The notes under the pieces: generated by a model
Seen by the model: only the letters and a program-made list of their open reading frames with translations
Told to the model about the DNA's origin: nothing
Database searches by the model: none
Part shown: in pieces, positions 1 through 6,080 of the stretch
Layout of the letters: every line of letters starts with the position of its first letter
Position numbering within the stretch: position 1 is the stretch's first letter
Source: Prevotellaceae bacterium
GTDB taxonomy: Bacteria; Bacteroidota; Bacteroidia; Bacteroidales; UBA932
Direction of reading: 5' to 3'
DNA length: 10,487 nucleotides
Assembly (NCBI GenBank): GCA_031285695.1
Contig: JAITVR010000252.1
Location: forward strand, 1 to 10,487
Translations under genes and position numbers: made by a program

Positions 1-173
1 TTTTTCTTTACGTAGTCAAAAAATTCCTTTGCGCCAAACATGCTGCCGTGGTCGGTAATGGCTACGGCGGGCATGCCGTCGGCCAGGGCTTTATCCACCA
101 GCTTTGGTATTTTGGTGGCACCGTCGAGTATGGAGTATTCGGTGTGAACGTGAAGGTGAACGAAGCTGCTCAT
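1..173 (-). CDS. dnaE: DNA polymerase III alpha subunit, N-terminal fragment (PHP domain)
   Basis: This is the catalytic subunit of the replicative DNA polymerase; only its first 57 codons are in the window and the gene runs off the left edge. The ATG is at 171-173. The visible protein opens with the PHP-domain signature: an HLHVHTEYS stretch at residues 6-14 (alternating metal-binding histidines), then an ILDGA segment, and an ITDHG motif at 39-43 followed by MFGAKEFF. These are typical of the extreme N-terminus of bacterial DnaE, so the start looks right. PHP domains in this family can bind metals and in some bacteria act as a proofreading exonuclease. The polymerase core, thumb and OB-fold parts cannot be seen. 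The gene is separated from the upstream alkyltransferase-like gene by 170 bp, so it may have its own promoter, but I could not find a clean TAnnTTTG element there. Confidence 0.93.
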   Translation of the reverse strand, partial: MSSFVHLHVHTEYSILDGATKIPKLVDKALADGMPAVAITDHGSMFGAKEFFDYVKK

Positions 174-298
174 GGTTTGTAACTTGGAGTTTGGTAGGAA
201 AAGTTACTACAAAAAGCCCCTTTACGAACTTGTAAAAATGTTAAAGCGAAGAATGATTTGAACACAAGCGACTTGAGTTATCAACAAGGTTGTGCCAA

Positions 299-324
299 AA
301 TAAAAAAGATGAGGTAGTAACCTC
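299..324 (-). terminator. possible weak intrinsic terminator behind the ATL gene
   Basis: On the minus strand, about 20 bp past the ATL stop codon, a 5-bp stem (GAGGT/ACCTC, loop TACT) is followed closely by a T-rich tract (TTTTTTATTTT). The geometry suits an intrinsic terminator, but the stem is short. The rest of the 174-343 spacer shows no gene. Confidence 0.35.
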
Positions 325-343
325 TGCTTAACGGGGGGAGTTG

Positions 344-697
344 CTACGAGTGCAGCTTTGGCAAGCTATCCATAAGCTCCGTTGGGTTCCAAAAGAGCCT
401 TTCAAAATCTTGCACCTTGTCGTTTTTTACTTTTACGCCTTCCTGCTCAAGCAATTTTTGCATGAGCGAGGGTGGCGAAAAGTGCGCTTTTCCGGTGAGT
501 AAGCCAGTGCGATTTACCACGCGGTGCGCGGGTACATCGGCGCTGTGGGCAGCGCTCATAGCCCAGCCCACCATGCGCGATGAGCGTGCTGTGCCCAGCG
601 CGCGCGCAATGGCGCCGTAGCTGGTTACGCGGCCGCGCGGAATGAGCCGCGCAAGGGCAAAAACTTGCTCAAAAAAGCTATCGTTGGGTGCTGTCAT
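344..697 (-). CDS. Alkyltransferase-like protein (ATL), MGMT family without the acceptor cysteine
   Basis: This is a 117-residue protein of the MGMT/Ogt DNA-binding domain family. The segment RGRVTSYGAIARALG (21-35) carries the tyrosine (Y27) that in AGT proteins helps flip the base, and SSRMVGWAM (39-47) carries the finger arginine (R41). The active-site PCHRV is here PAHRVV (56-61), so alanine replaces the alkyl-accepting cysteine. Known ATL proteins with Ala or Trp at this place bind O6-alkylguanine without removing the alkyl group and hand the lesion to nucleotide excision repair; that role is inferred here. The length fits a stand-alone ATL. I chose the ATG at 697 because the reading frame upstream (to 850) encodes only translated hairpin repeat and runs into the trmB 3' end. 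It lies downstream of trmB, with 124 bp between them filled by repeats. Confidence 0.88.
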   Translation of the reverse strand: MTAPNDSFFEQVFALARLIPRGRVTSYGAIARALGTARSSRMVGWAMSAAHSADVPAHRVVNRTGLLTGKAHFSPPSLMQKLLEQEGVKVKNDKVQDFERLFWNPTELMDSLPKLHS

Positions 698-700
698 GTT

Positions 701-762
701 GTCATTGCGGGCTTGACCCACAATCCCCCGATTATGAGATTGCGGGTCAAGCCCGCAATGAC
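701..762. repeat. Hairpin repeat, GTCATTGCGGGCTTGACCC type
   Basis: Two 25-base arms (701-725 and 738-762) are reverse complements with a single mismatch, around a 12-base loop. Each arm contains TCATTGCGGGCTTGACCC or its complement. The element lies 3 bp in front of the ATL start and inside the trmB-ATL gap. It resembles dispersed intergenic palindromes found in many genomes, whose translations read like GLDPQS and QARND. No transposase is present. Confidence 0.85.
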
Positions 763-775
763 TCCCATGAGGTTG

Positions 776-816
776 GAGATTGCTTCGTCCTCGTTCTTCG
801 TCCTCGCAATGACGTG
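776..816. repeat. Half-element of the TCATTGCGAG/GCAATCTC hairpin repeat family
   Basis: On the minus strand this reads CGTCATTGCGAG, then a purine-rich stretch with repeated ACGAGGACGAAG-like units, then GCAATCTC. It matches the longer arm of the full elements at 1624-1714 and 9072-9154, but its own left arm is missing; a different palindrome (701-762) stands there instead. It begins 5 bp after the trmB stop codon. Confidence 0.75.
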
Positions 817-821
817 GGGCG

Positions 822-1559
822 CTATCGTTGGGTTTTGGCTTTGGGCACATTCATATCAAAGGTAAAGTCGTCGGGCTCCACGAGTGCGGTGTTTTGCGGA
901 AGCGCGAATTGCAGGTAGGTAATGGGAAATCCGCGGTCAACAAATATTTTTTCGTAGGTGGTTTGTATCTCCAGCACGCTGCCTGCGCTTGCGTTGTTGG
1001 CGTGAATATCGTTGTTGGCAAAAGTGTAATTCAATCCGTTTTTTGCCAGCAATGCTTTGGTGTATTCGTGCAGCATTTGGCTATCGGTTTTGAGGTGCAC
1101 CGTGCCGTTTTTTGCTAAAAATTTTGCGTAGCGGTTAAGAAAAAGTGAGGAGCACAACCGCTTGCGAGCCTTGGTGGGCTGCGGGTCGGGAAAGGTTACC
1201 CACACCTCGCTCACCTCGCCCGTGGCAAAAAGTGAGGTAACAATATCCACCTTGGTGCGCACAAAGGAAACGTTGCGTAAATTTTCTTCCGTGGCCGTTT
1301 TGGCGCCGCGCCACAGCCGTGCGCCTTTGATGTCGATGCCAATAAAATTTTTTTCGGGAAATCGCTTTGCCAGCTCCACCGTGTATTCTCCGCGACCGCA
1401 GCCCAGCTCCACCACAATGGGGTTTTCGTTTTTGAAAAAATCCTTGCCCCACCTGCCTTTTAGCGCAAAGTCGCTGCCGAATAAATCCTTGAAAACAGGC
1501 TGATGCAGCAGCGCAAAAGTTTCGTTTTCCTTAAATCGTGCCCACTTATTTTTCCCCAT
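822..1559 (-). CDS. trmB: tRNA (guanine-N7-)-methyltransferase TrmB
   Basis: TrmB is an SAM-dependent enzyme that makes m7G46 in the variable loop of tRNAs. The 245-residue protein starts MGKNKWARFKENETF, typical of Bacteroidota TrmB. The SAM-binding motif is VELGCGRGEY (50-59), followed by FIGIDIKGARLWRGA (72-86), the FPDPQP segment with a KARKRL stretch (123-135; the family's substrate-binding FPDP motif), HLKTDS (155-160) and TTYEKIF (200-206). The length is normal and the fold looks complete. I set the start at the ATG at 1557-1559; the frame stays open to 1682, but that extension runs through a hairpin repeat and has no family resemblance. It lies 165 bp behind gldH and is followed within 6 bp by a repeat half-element, then by the ATL gene on the same strand. 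Confidence 0.95.
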   Translation of the reverse strand: MGKNKWARFKENETFALLHQPVFKDLFGSDFALKGRWGKDFFKNENPIVVELGCGRGEYTVELAKRFPEKNFIGIDIKGARLWRGAKTATEENLRNVSFVRTKVDIVTSLFATGEVSEVWVTFPDPQPTKARKRLCSSLFLNRYAKFLAKNGTVHLKTDSQMLHEYTKALLAKNGLNYTFANNDIHANNASAGSVLEIQTTYEKIFVDRGFPITYLQFALPQNTALVEPDDFTFDMNVPKAKTQR

Positions 1560-1623
1560 TGGGTGCTTTGTTTTGTAAAATATTTTTGCTTGTGGATTGT
1601 TATGCTGAGTTTGTCGAAAGAAC

Positions 1624-1714
1624 CACGTCATTGCGAGCGGGTTTAGCGAAGCAATCTCCAACCAGTGGCTTGAGATTGCCACGTCACTCGTACCTCGTTT
1701 CTCGCAATGACGTG
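1624..1714. repeat. Full hairpin repeat, TCATTGCGAG...GCAATCTC family
   Basis: The outer 14-base arms (CACGTCATTGCGAG at 1624-1637 and its exact complement at 1701-1714) enclose inner arms GCAATCTC (1651-1658) and GAGATTGC (1672-1679). The right arm is longer than the left by several bases, so the foldback has an asymmetric internal bulge. It starts 10 bp behind the gldH stop codon and occupies much of the gldH-trmB gap. The same design appears at 9072-9154. Confidence 0.85.
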
Positions 1715-1724
1715 TGCATTGCCT

Positions 1725-2207
1725 TTACTCCACTTTTTCTATGCGCAGGCCCACATCGGTAATGTGCGGAAGCACCTCGTTGCGCATGCCCTGCTGAATT
1801 TCGAAGGTGTAAATTCCGCCGCGCGGAAAAATAACCTGCTTTCTAAAAATTAAGCGATTGTCTAATATTTTTGAAAACCCCTTTCCTGTCCACCTGCCAA
1901 ACTCATCGGCCAGCGTGTACTCCACGGTATCTATGGTGTACGCGCTGTCGGGGGCGGTGGCTTTTACAAACATAAAAATGTTGCTAAACGGGTACGCGCT
2001 GGTGTTGCGCAGGTTGATGTACACGTTGTTCATGGTTAGCGTGTCGCTGATTTTTACGCTGAACGTAGCGGCGCTATCCTTTACCCAGCCTTCGATGGGG
2101 AAACTGCGGTACTGCTCGTACACACGCGCCGGGTCGCAGGAGTTGAGGAAAATTGCAAGGATAATTCCTGCAATAAAAATTTTACTTTTGCTGATTATTG
2201 TTGCCAT
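1725..2207 (-). CDS. gldH: GldH-family lipoprotein
   Basis: The 160-residue protein belongs to the GldH family. In gliding Bacteroidota GldH is needed for motility, but homologues are also common in non-gliding members, so motility cannot be inferred. It starts with a lipoprotein signal: a positively charged N-terminus, a hydrophobic segment (about 10-20) and the lipobox LNSC, with Cys24 as the lipidated residue and Asp at +2. The mature part has family features: RVYEQY (28-33), AYPFSNIFMFVKATAPD (71-87), GRWTGKG (104-110), DNRLIF (116-121) and the C-terminal LPHITDVGLRIEKVE (146-160). The ATG at 2207 is chosen because it gives a proper signal peptide; the frame reaches 2267 but adds an unneeded Thr/Ala-rich extension inside ricT. 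The gene overlaps the ricT 3' end by 26 bp, suggesting translational coupling. Confidence 0.92.
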   Translation of the reverse strand: MATIISKSKIFIAGIILAIFLNSCDPARVYEQYRSFPIEGWVKDSAATFSVKISDTLTMNNVYINLRNTSAYPFSNIFMFVKATAPDSAYTIDTVEYTLADEFGRWTGKGFSKILDNRLIFRKQVIFPRGGIYTFEIQQGMRNEVLPHITDVGLRIEKVE

Positions 2208-3546
2208 TGTTTCCTTGTTGTGGCTTACGGTTGTTACTGTTTTGCGTGCGGCGGTGGTGGTTGCCATTACCGCGTGCGGCGTTACCTTTTACGTTGCTAT
2301 TTTGGCTGCGCTGCGCTCCCGCGCCTTGGCGTGGCTCCTGCTCGCGTGGTGCGCTGCTGCTTTGCGGCGCGCCGTTTGCGCGATTTGTGTTGCCTCCGTT
2401 GCTGCCTCTTCCGTGCCTGTTTCCGTTGCTGCGATTGCCTCCGTTGCTGCTCCGGCGCGGCTTGTCAAAGCGCGTAATGCTGTCCTCGCCGGCCGAACTT
2501 TTGAACTCCGGCTCTTTTGGTCCTGTATATTTTGGAATATATTTTCCGGTAAGCAGCGCTTCAACTTTTGTGCCTTTTTTGTTTTGCTCCACAATTTCTT
2601 TCACCCTGTCCACCGGCACGGCCACAAGGTTTTCCATGGAGTGCTTGTCGAAGTTGTACCACATAATGCGCTTGAAAATATCCGTCTTGTGGTGGTAGGC
2701 GGTGCCGTCAATGGTTTCGAGCGGAATGTTGGTGCGCGGAAAATCTTTTTGCGCGTCTTTGTACGAGGCTAACTCGTAGTTGAGGCAGCACTTGAGCTTG
2801 CTGCACTGCCCGGCCAGCTTTTGCTGGTTGATGGCAATATCTTGGTCGCGCGCGGCGTTGGTAGATACCGAGGCAAAGCCACACAGCCACTGCGCGCAGC
2901 ACAGCTCGCGCCCGCAGGTGCCAATGCCGCCAATGCGTCCGGCTTCTTGCCGTGCGCCGATTTGCCGCATTTCAATGCGCATGTGAAATTCTTCGGCCAA
3001 AATTTTTATGAGCTCGCGAAAATCCACGCGCTGCTCGGCAATGTAGTAAAATATGGCCTTGGTTTTGTCGCCCTGCACCTCCACATCGCCAATTTTCATT
3101 TCGAGCCGCAGCTGCTCCACAATTTTGCGCGTGCGAATCATGAATGAATGCTCAAGCGCAATGGCTTCGCTCCACTTTTCTATGTCGCCGCCTTTTACCT
3201 TGCGGTACACTTTTTTGTACTCGTATTTTTCGGGCAAAAGTCCGTTGCGCACCATTTGCAAATACACAATGTCGCCGGTAAGCGAAATCACGCCAATGTC
3301 GTGCCCGGGCGAGGCTTCTACGGCCACAATGTCGCCTTTTTGCAGGGGCAAATCGTTTACGTTTTGGTAAAAACCTTTGCGCGTATTTTTAAAGCGAATT
3401 TCGACTATGTTGCTCGGCAGGGCAGCGTTGTGCACGTCCTTGAGCCAGTCAAAGGTGGTTAACTTTTGGCACGAGGGTTTTTCTTGGCAGCTTAGCTCGC
3501 CGGTGAGCGGCTTTTTTTTGCACTCGCAGCCGCGCGTATATAGCAT
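2182..3546 (-). CDS. ricT: RicT/YaaT-type PSP1-domain protein with a long disordered C-terminal tail
   Basis: This is a homologue of RicT (YaaT, PSP1 C-terminal domain). In Bacillus, RicT works with RicA and RicF in an Fe-S-containing complex that affects RNase Y-dependent mRNA maturation; its Bacteroidota role is not established and is inferred only by family. Numbered from the ATG at 3544-3546 (454 residues), the core holds IVEIRFKNTRKGFY (47-60), a GDIVAVEASPGHDIG segment (71-85), FMIRTRKIVEQL (135-146), and a conserved cysteine cluster GTCGRELCCAQWLC (209-221) plus QCSKLKCC (247-254), likely the Fe-S ligands. Extra N-terminal cysteines lie at 7, 9, 20 and 26. From about residue 345 the protein is an Asn/Gly/Arg/Ser/Gln-rich tail of roughly 110 residues, unlike the compact Bacillus protein. 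In-frame ATG (3561) and TTG (3576) starts exist upstream, inside a 15-bp tandem repeat. Confidence 0.88.
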   Translation of the reverse strand: MLYTRGCECKKKPLTGELSCQEKPSCQKLTTFDWLKDVHNAALPSNIVEIRFKNTRKGFYQNVNDLPLQKGDIVAVEASPGHDIGVISLTGDIVYLQMVRNGLLPEKYEYKKVYRKVKGGDIEKWSEAIALEHSFMIRTRKIVEQLRLEMKIGDVEVQGDKTKAIFYYIAEQRVDFRELIKILAEEFHMRIEMRQIGARQEAGRIGGIGTCGRELCCAQWLCGFASVSTNAARDQDIAINQQKLAGQCSKLKCCLNYELASYKDAQKDFPRTNIPLETIDGTAYHHKTDIFKRIMWYNFDKHSMENLVAVPVDRVKEIVEQNKKGTKVEALLTGKYIPKYTGPKEPEFKSSAGEDSITRFDKPRRSSNGGNRSNGNRHGRGSNGGNTNRANGAPQSSSAPREQEPRQGAGAQRSQNSNVKGNAARGNGNHHRRTQNSNNRKPQQGNNGNNNQQK

Positions 3547-3575
3547 TTCTTCAAATTCCATTTCTTCAAATTCCA
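3546..3575. repeat. 15-bp tandem duplication at the ricT start
   Basis: TTTCTTCAAATTCCA occurs twice in perfect succession (3546-3560, 3561-3575). On the minus strand each copy gives an in-frame GAATTTGAAGAAATG, so the two possible ricT ATG codons (3561 and 3546) have nearly the same upstream context, and translation would read EFEEM. The unit resembles pieces of the adjoining palindrome at 3581-3633. Confidence 0.85.
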
Positions 3576-3580
3576 AGTTT

Positions 3581-3633
3581 CAAATTTCTAATTCCAAATT
3601 GTCGAACACCAAGAGTTTGGAATTAGAAATTTG
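3581..3633. repeat. AT-rich inverted repeat between rnr and ricT
   Basis: Perfect 18-base arms (3581-3598 and 3616-3633; TTTGGAATTAGAAATTTG and its complement) surround a 17-base loop. Pairing extends several bases further outward with G-T wobbles and mismatches. It fills most of the 106-bp rnr-ricT gap. There is no U-tract directly behind the stem in either direction, so it is more likely a dispersed palindrome or mRNA processing/stability hairpin than a terminator. Confidence 0.8.
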
Positions 3634-3652
3634 GAATTTTGAATTTACAAAG

Positions 3653-5851
3653 TTACTGTTTTTTCCGCGAACGTCTTTCTTTCTTAGCGGGCACCGCTTC
3701 CTCTTCTTCAGCCTTGTTTTCCTCCTCAATCATGGTGTAGTCCAGCTGCTTTTTTTCCATGTTCACGCGCTCAACCCTAATGTTTACAGCATCGCCAAGC
3801 GTGTAGGTTTTGCCCGTGCGCCGCCCAACTACGCGGTAGTTTTCTTCGTCAAAGTAGAAGTAATCGCTCTTGAGCGTGCGCAGCATTACCATGCCTTCTA
3901 TTTTGTTTTCGTTTATCTCTACGTAAATTCCGCGCTCGGTAACGCCCGAAATAACGCCAGCATATTCGTTGCCAACTTTGTCCTGCATGTACTCCGCCAT
4001 TTTGTACTTAATGGAGGCGCGCTCGGCGTCGGCAGCCAACTTTTCCATTTCGCTTGCGTGCTTGCACAGCGCATCGTAATCGTCCACGTTGGCCGATTTT
4101 CCGTTGGCTAAATACAGCTCAAGCAGGCGGTGCACCATCATGTCGGGGTAGCGGCGAATGGGCGAGGTAAAGTGCGTGTAGTAATCGAATGCGAGGCCGT
4201 AGTGCCCCACATTTTTGGTGCTGTAAACGGCTTTGGCCATGCAGCGCAGCGCAAGTACTTCGAGTAGATTTTGTGCCTTGCCGCCGTGCACTTCGCTCAG
4301 CAATTTATTCAGCTCGCGCGAAATGGTTTTTCCCTTCCCAAAGTTAACTTTATAACCCAGCTGCTGCGCCACGTGCGAAAGATTTTGCAGCTTCATTTCG
4401 TTGGGATTTTCGTGCACGCGGTACACAAAAGTTTTGGGTTTGTTTTTTTCGGCAGGCTTATTCGCCTGTGCGGTGGGTTTGCCTACATACTCGGCCACGC
4501 TTCGGTTGGCGAGCAGCATAAACTCCTCAATAAGCTGGTGCGAGGGCGTATCTTCGCGAAAGTAAACGCCCACCGGTTTTCCGTTTTTGTCAATATCAAA
4601 GCGGGCTTCGGCGCGCTCAAAACCCACCGAGCCGTTAACAAAACGCTCCTTGCGTAAGCTTTGCGCAAGCGAGTGCAGCGTAAGAATTTCTTCCTTGTAC
4701 TTGCCCTTACCGTTGTCAATAATATCCTGCACTTCTTCGTAGCTAAATCGGTGGTCAGACATGATAACCGTTTTGCCCAGCCAGCGCGAAATCACGTTGG
4801 CGTTTTCGTCCATTTCAAATACGGCGGAAAATGTCAATTTTTCTTCCTTTGGGCGAAGCGAACACAGGCCGTTGCTCAGCCGCTCGGGCAGCATGGGCAC
4901 CGTTCTATCCACCAAGTAAACCGAAGTGGCGCGGCTCACCGCCTCTTTATCAATGACCGAATCGGGCGTAACGTAGTGCGTTACATCGGCAATGTGCACG
5001 CCCACTTCGTAGTGGCCGTTGGGCAGCTTGCGCACCGATAGCGCATCGTCAAAATCCTTGGCGTCTTTTGGGTCGATGGTGAGGGTGGTAGCTGAGCGAA
5101 AATCGCGGCGATGCGGAATTTCGGCGGTAATGTCGTCGTTTATTTCCTCGGCTGCTTTTTCTACTTCGGGGTTGAATTTGTAGGGCAATCCGTACTCGGC
5201 AAGTATGGCGTGCATTTCGGCGTTATTTTCGCCGGGTTTTCCCAAAATGTCAACAATTTTTCCGAAGGGCTGCTTTGCATTATCCGGCCAATCGATGATG
5301 GAAACCAGCACCTTTTGTCCGTCCTGAGCATCGCCTATTTGGTCGGTAGGAATGGTAATGTCGATGTGCATGTGGCGGCTGTCGGGCGTAACGTAGCCCA
5401 TGTTTTTTACCATGCGCAGCACACCCACAAACTTGGTGCGCGCGCGCTGCAAAATTTCCATCACTTCGCCCTCGGGGCGGCGCGCTGTTTGCCGCATAAA
5501 AACTTTTACCGTATCGCCGTGCAGCGCATGGTTGAGCGCGTGCGGCGGAATAAAAATATCGACTTCGCTGTGCTCGCTTTCGAGAAAGGCAAAGCCGCTG
5601 CTCGTCATATCCAGCACGCCTGTAATTTCGGCGCCCTTCATGCGCGTGCGGTACAGGCCGTCGTGGGTGCGCGCCACGCGTCCGTCTTTTACCAAAGCGT
5701 CGAAGGCGGCGTTGACTTTTGCTCGCTCGTTGGCATCGCGCAGGCGCAGCGATTTGTAAATTTGCCCTATGCTAAACGGCTTGTTGATGCTGCTAAGGTG
5801 CGCATTGAGCCGCTGTAAAATGTCCGGTTTATGATATTTTCCTCGTGCCAT
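3653..5851 (-). CDS. rnr: Ribonuclease R (RNB-family 3'-5' exoribonuclease)
   Basis: RNase R degrades structured RNA processively from the 3' end and takes part in mRNA decay and rRNA quality control in the cytoplasm. The 732-residue protein has the full family layout: an N-terminal winged-helix region (about 5-70), two cold-shock-like OB domains (about 75-215), the RNB catalytic domain (about 250-590) and an S1 RNA-binding domain (about 627-708). The metal-binding catalytic motif is DPKDAKDFDDALS (260-272, with D260, D266, D268, D269), and the conserved HFTSPIRRYPDMMVHRLL segment lies at 560-577. The C-terminus is a short Glu-rich then Lys/Arg-rich tail (708-732), as is common in RNase R. 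The start ATG at 5849-5851 gives the usual MARGK-type beginning. It is the first gene of the minus-strand block and is divergent from mrp; the next gene downstream is ricT, also linked to RNA processing. Confidence 0.97.
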   Translation of the reverse strand: MARGKYHKPDILQRLNAHLSSINKPFSIGQIYKSLRLRDANERAKVNAAFDALVKDGRVARTHDGLYRTRMKGAEITGVLDMTSSGFAFLESEHSEVDIFIPPHALNHALHGDTVKVFMRQTARRPEGEVMEILQRARTKFVGVLRMVKNMGYVTPDSRHMHIDITIPTDQIGDAQDGQKVLVSIIDWPDNAKQPFGKIVDILGKPGENNAEMHAILAEYGLPYKFNPEVEKAAEEINDDITAEIPHRRDFRSATTLTIDPKDAKDFDDALSVRKLPNGHYEVGVHIADVTHYVTPDSVIDKEAVSRATSVYLVDRTVPMLPERLSNGLCSLRPKEEKLTFSAVFEMDENANVISRWLGKTVIMSDHRFSYEEVQDIIDNGKGKYKEEILTLHSLAQSLRKERFVNGSVGFERAEARFDIDKNGKPVGVYFREDTPSHQLIEEFMLLANRSVAEYVGKPTAQANKPAEKNKPKTFVYRVHENPNEMKLQNLSHVAQQLGYKVNFGKGKTISRELNKLLSEVHGGKAQNLLEVLALRCMAKAVYSTKNVGHYGLAFDYYTHFTSPIRRYPDMMVHRLLELYLANGKSANVDDYDALCKHASEMEKLAADAERASIKYKMAEYMQDKVGNEYAGVISGVTERGIYVEINENKIEGMVMLRTLKSDYFYFDEENYRVVGRRTGKTYTLGDAVNIRVERVNMEKKQLDYTMIEEENKAEEEEAVPAKKERRSRKKQ

Positions 5852-5891
5852 AATTCTTCGTATATTTGCTACTTAATACGGAAAAAAGATA

Positions 5892-5938
5892 AAAGATGTA
5901 AAGATAAATGACTGAAAATCTTTGCTCTTTATGTCTTT
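5892..5938. repeat. Imperfect A/T-rich inverted repeat in the rnr-mrp spacer
   Basis: AAAGATGTAAAGATAAA (5892-5908) pairs imperfectly with TTTGCTCTTTATGTCTTT (5921-5938) around a 12-base loop. Repeated AAAGAT-like units make it partly low-complexity. The 229-bp spacer 5852-6080 has no gene that I can see; it must hold the rnr and mrp promoters, but neither is clearly recognisable. Confidence 0.5.
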
Positions 5939-5999
5939 AGTCCTTTTGTCCGACTTAAATCTATAAAGGTAGTAAAAAAAACGGAAATATCTAAATTCT

Positions 6000-6056
6000 A
6001 ACCACAGAGACACAGAGTACACAAAAAAACTTTGTGCTCTCAGTGTCTCTGTGGTT
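6000..6056. repeat. Inverted repeat AACCACAGAGACAC in front of mrp
   Basis: Perfect 14-base arms (AACCACAGAGACAC at 6000-6013 and its complement at 6043-6056), with further pairing inside (CACAAA/TTTGTG and AGAG/CTCT) broken by two-base bulges, enclose a short A-rich loop. It ends 24 bp before the mrp ATG, so it would be in the 5' leader if transcription starts upstream. This ACCACAGAGACACAGAG sequence type is a known form of dispersed intergenic palindrome. Confidence 0.8.
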
Positions 6057-6080
6057 AAATATTTTTATAAAAAATCAAGC

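Noticed and set aside
278..286. TTATCAACA near dnaE as a DnaA box or origin
   Set aside because: It is a single near-match without clustered boxes or an AT-rich unwinding region; chance explains it.
698..850. N-terminal extension of the ATL reading frame to 850
   Set aside because: It translates hairpin repeat sequence (GLDPQS and QARND-like words) and overlaps the end of trmB; the MGMT-like domain starts just after 697.
1560..1682. N-terminal extension of the trmB frame to 1682
   Set aside because: It runs through the 1624-1714 repeat, and TrmB homology begins at MGKNK.
1858..2772. Long plus-strand open frame (304 codons) opposite gldH/ricT
   Set aside because: It is antisense to two recognised genes and is open because of their biased codon composition; its translation is low-complexity Ala/Val/Arg-rich with no family resemblance.
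5861..5868. TATATTTG on the plus strand as an mrp promoter
   Set aside because: It fits the -7 pattern, but no TTG lies 19-21 bp upstream, it overlaps the rnr 5' end region, and it is over 200 bp from the mrp start.
6051..6080. GTG start of mrp at 6051
   Set aside because: It lies in the arm of a palindrome and adds a Lys/Tyr-rich stretch not expected in the family; the ATG at 6081 fits the DUF59 N-terminus.
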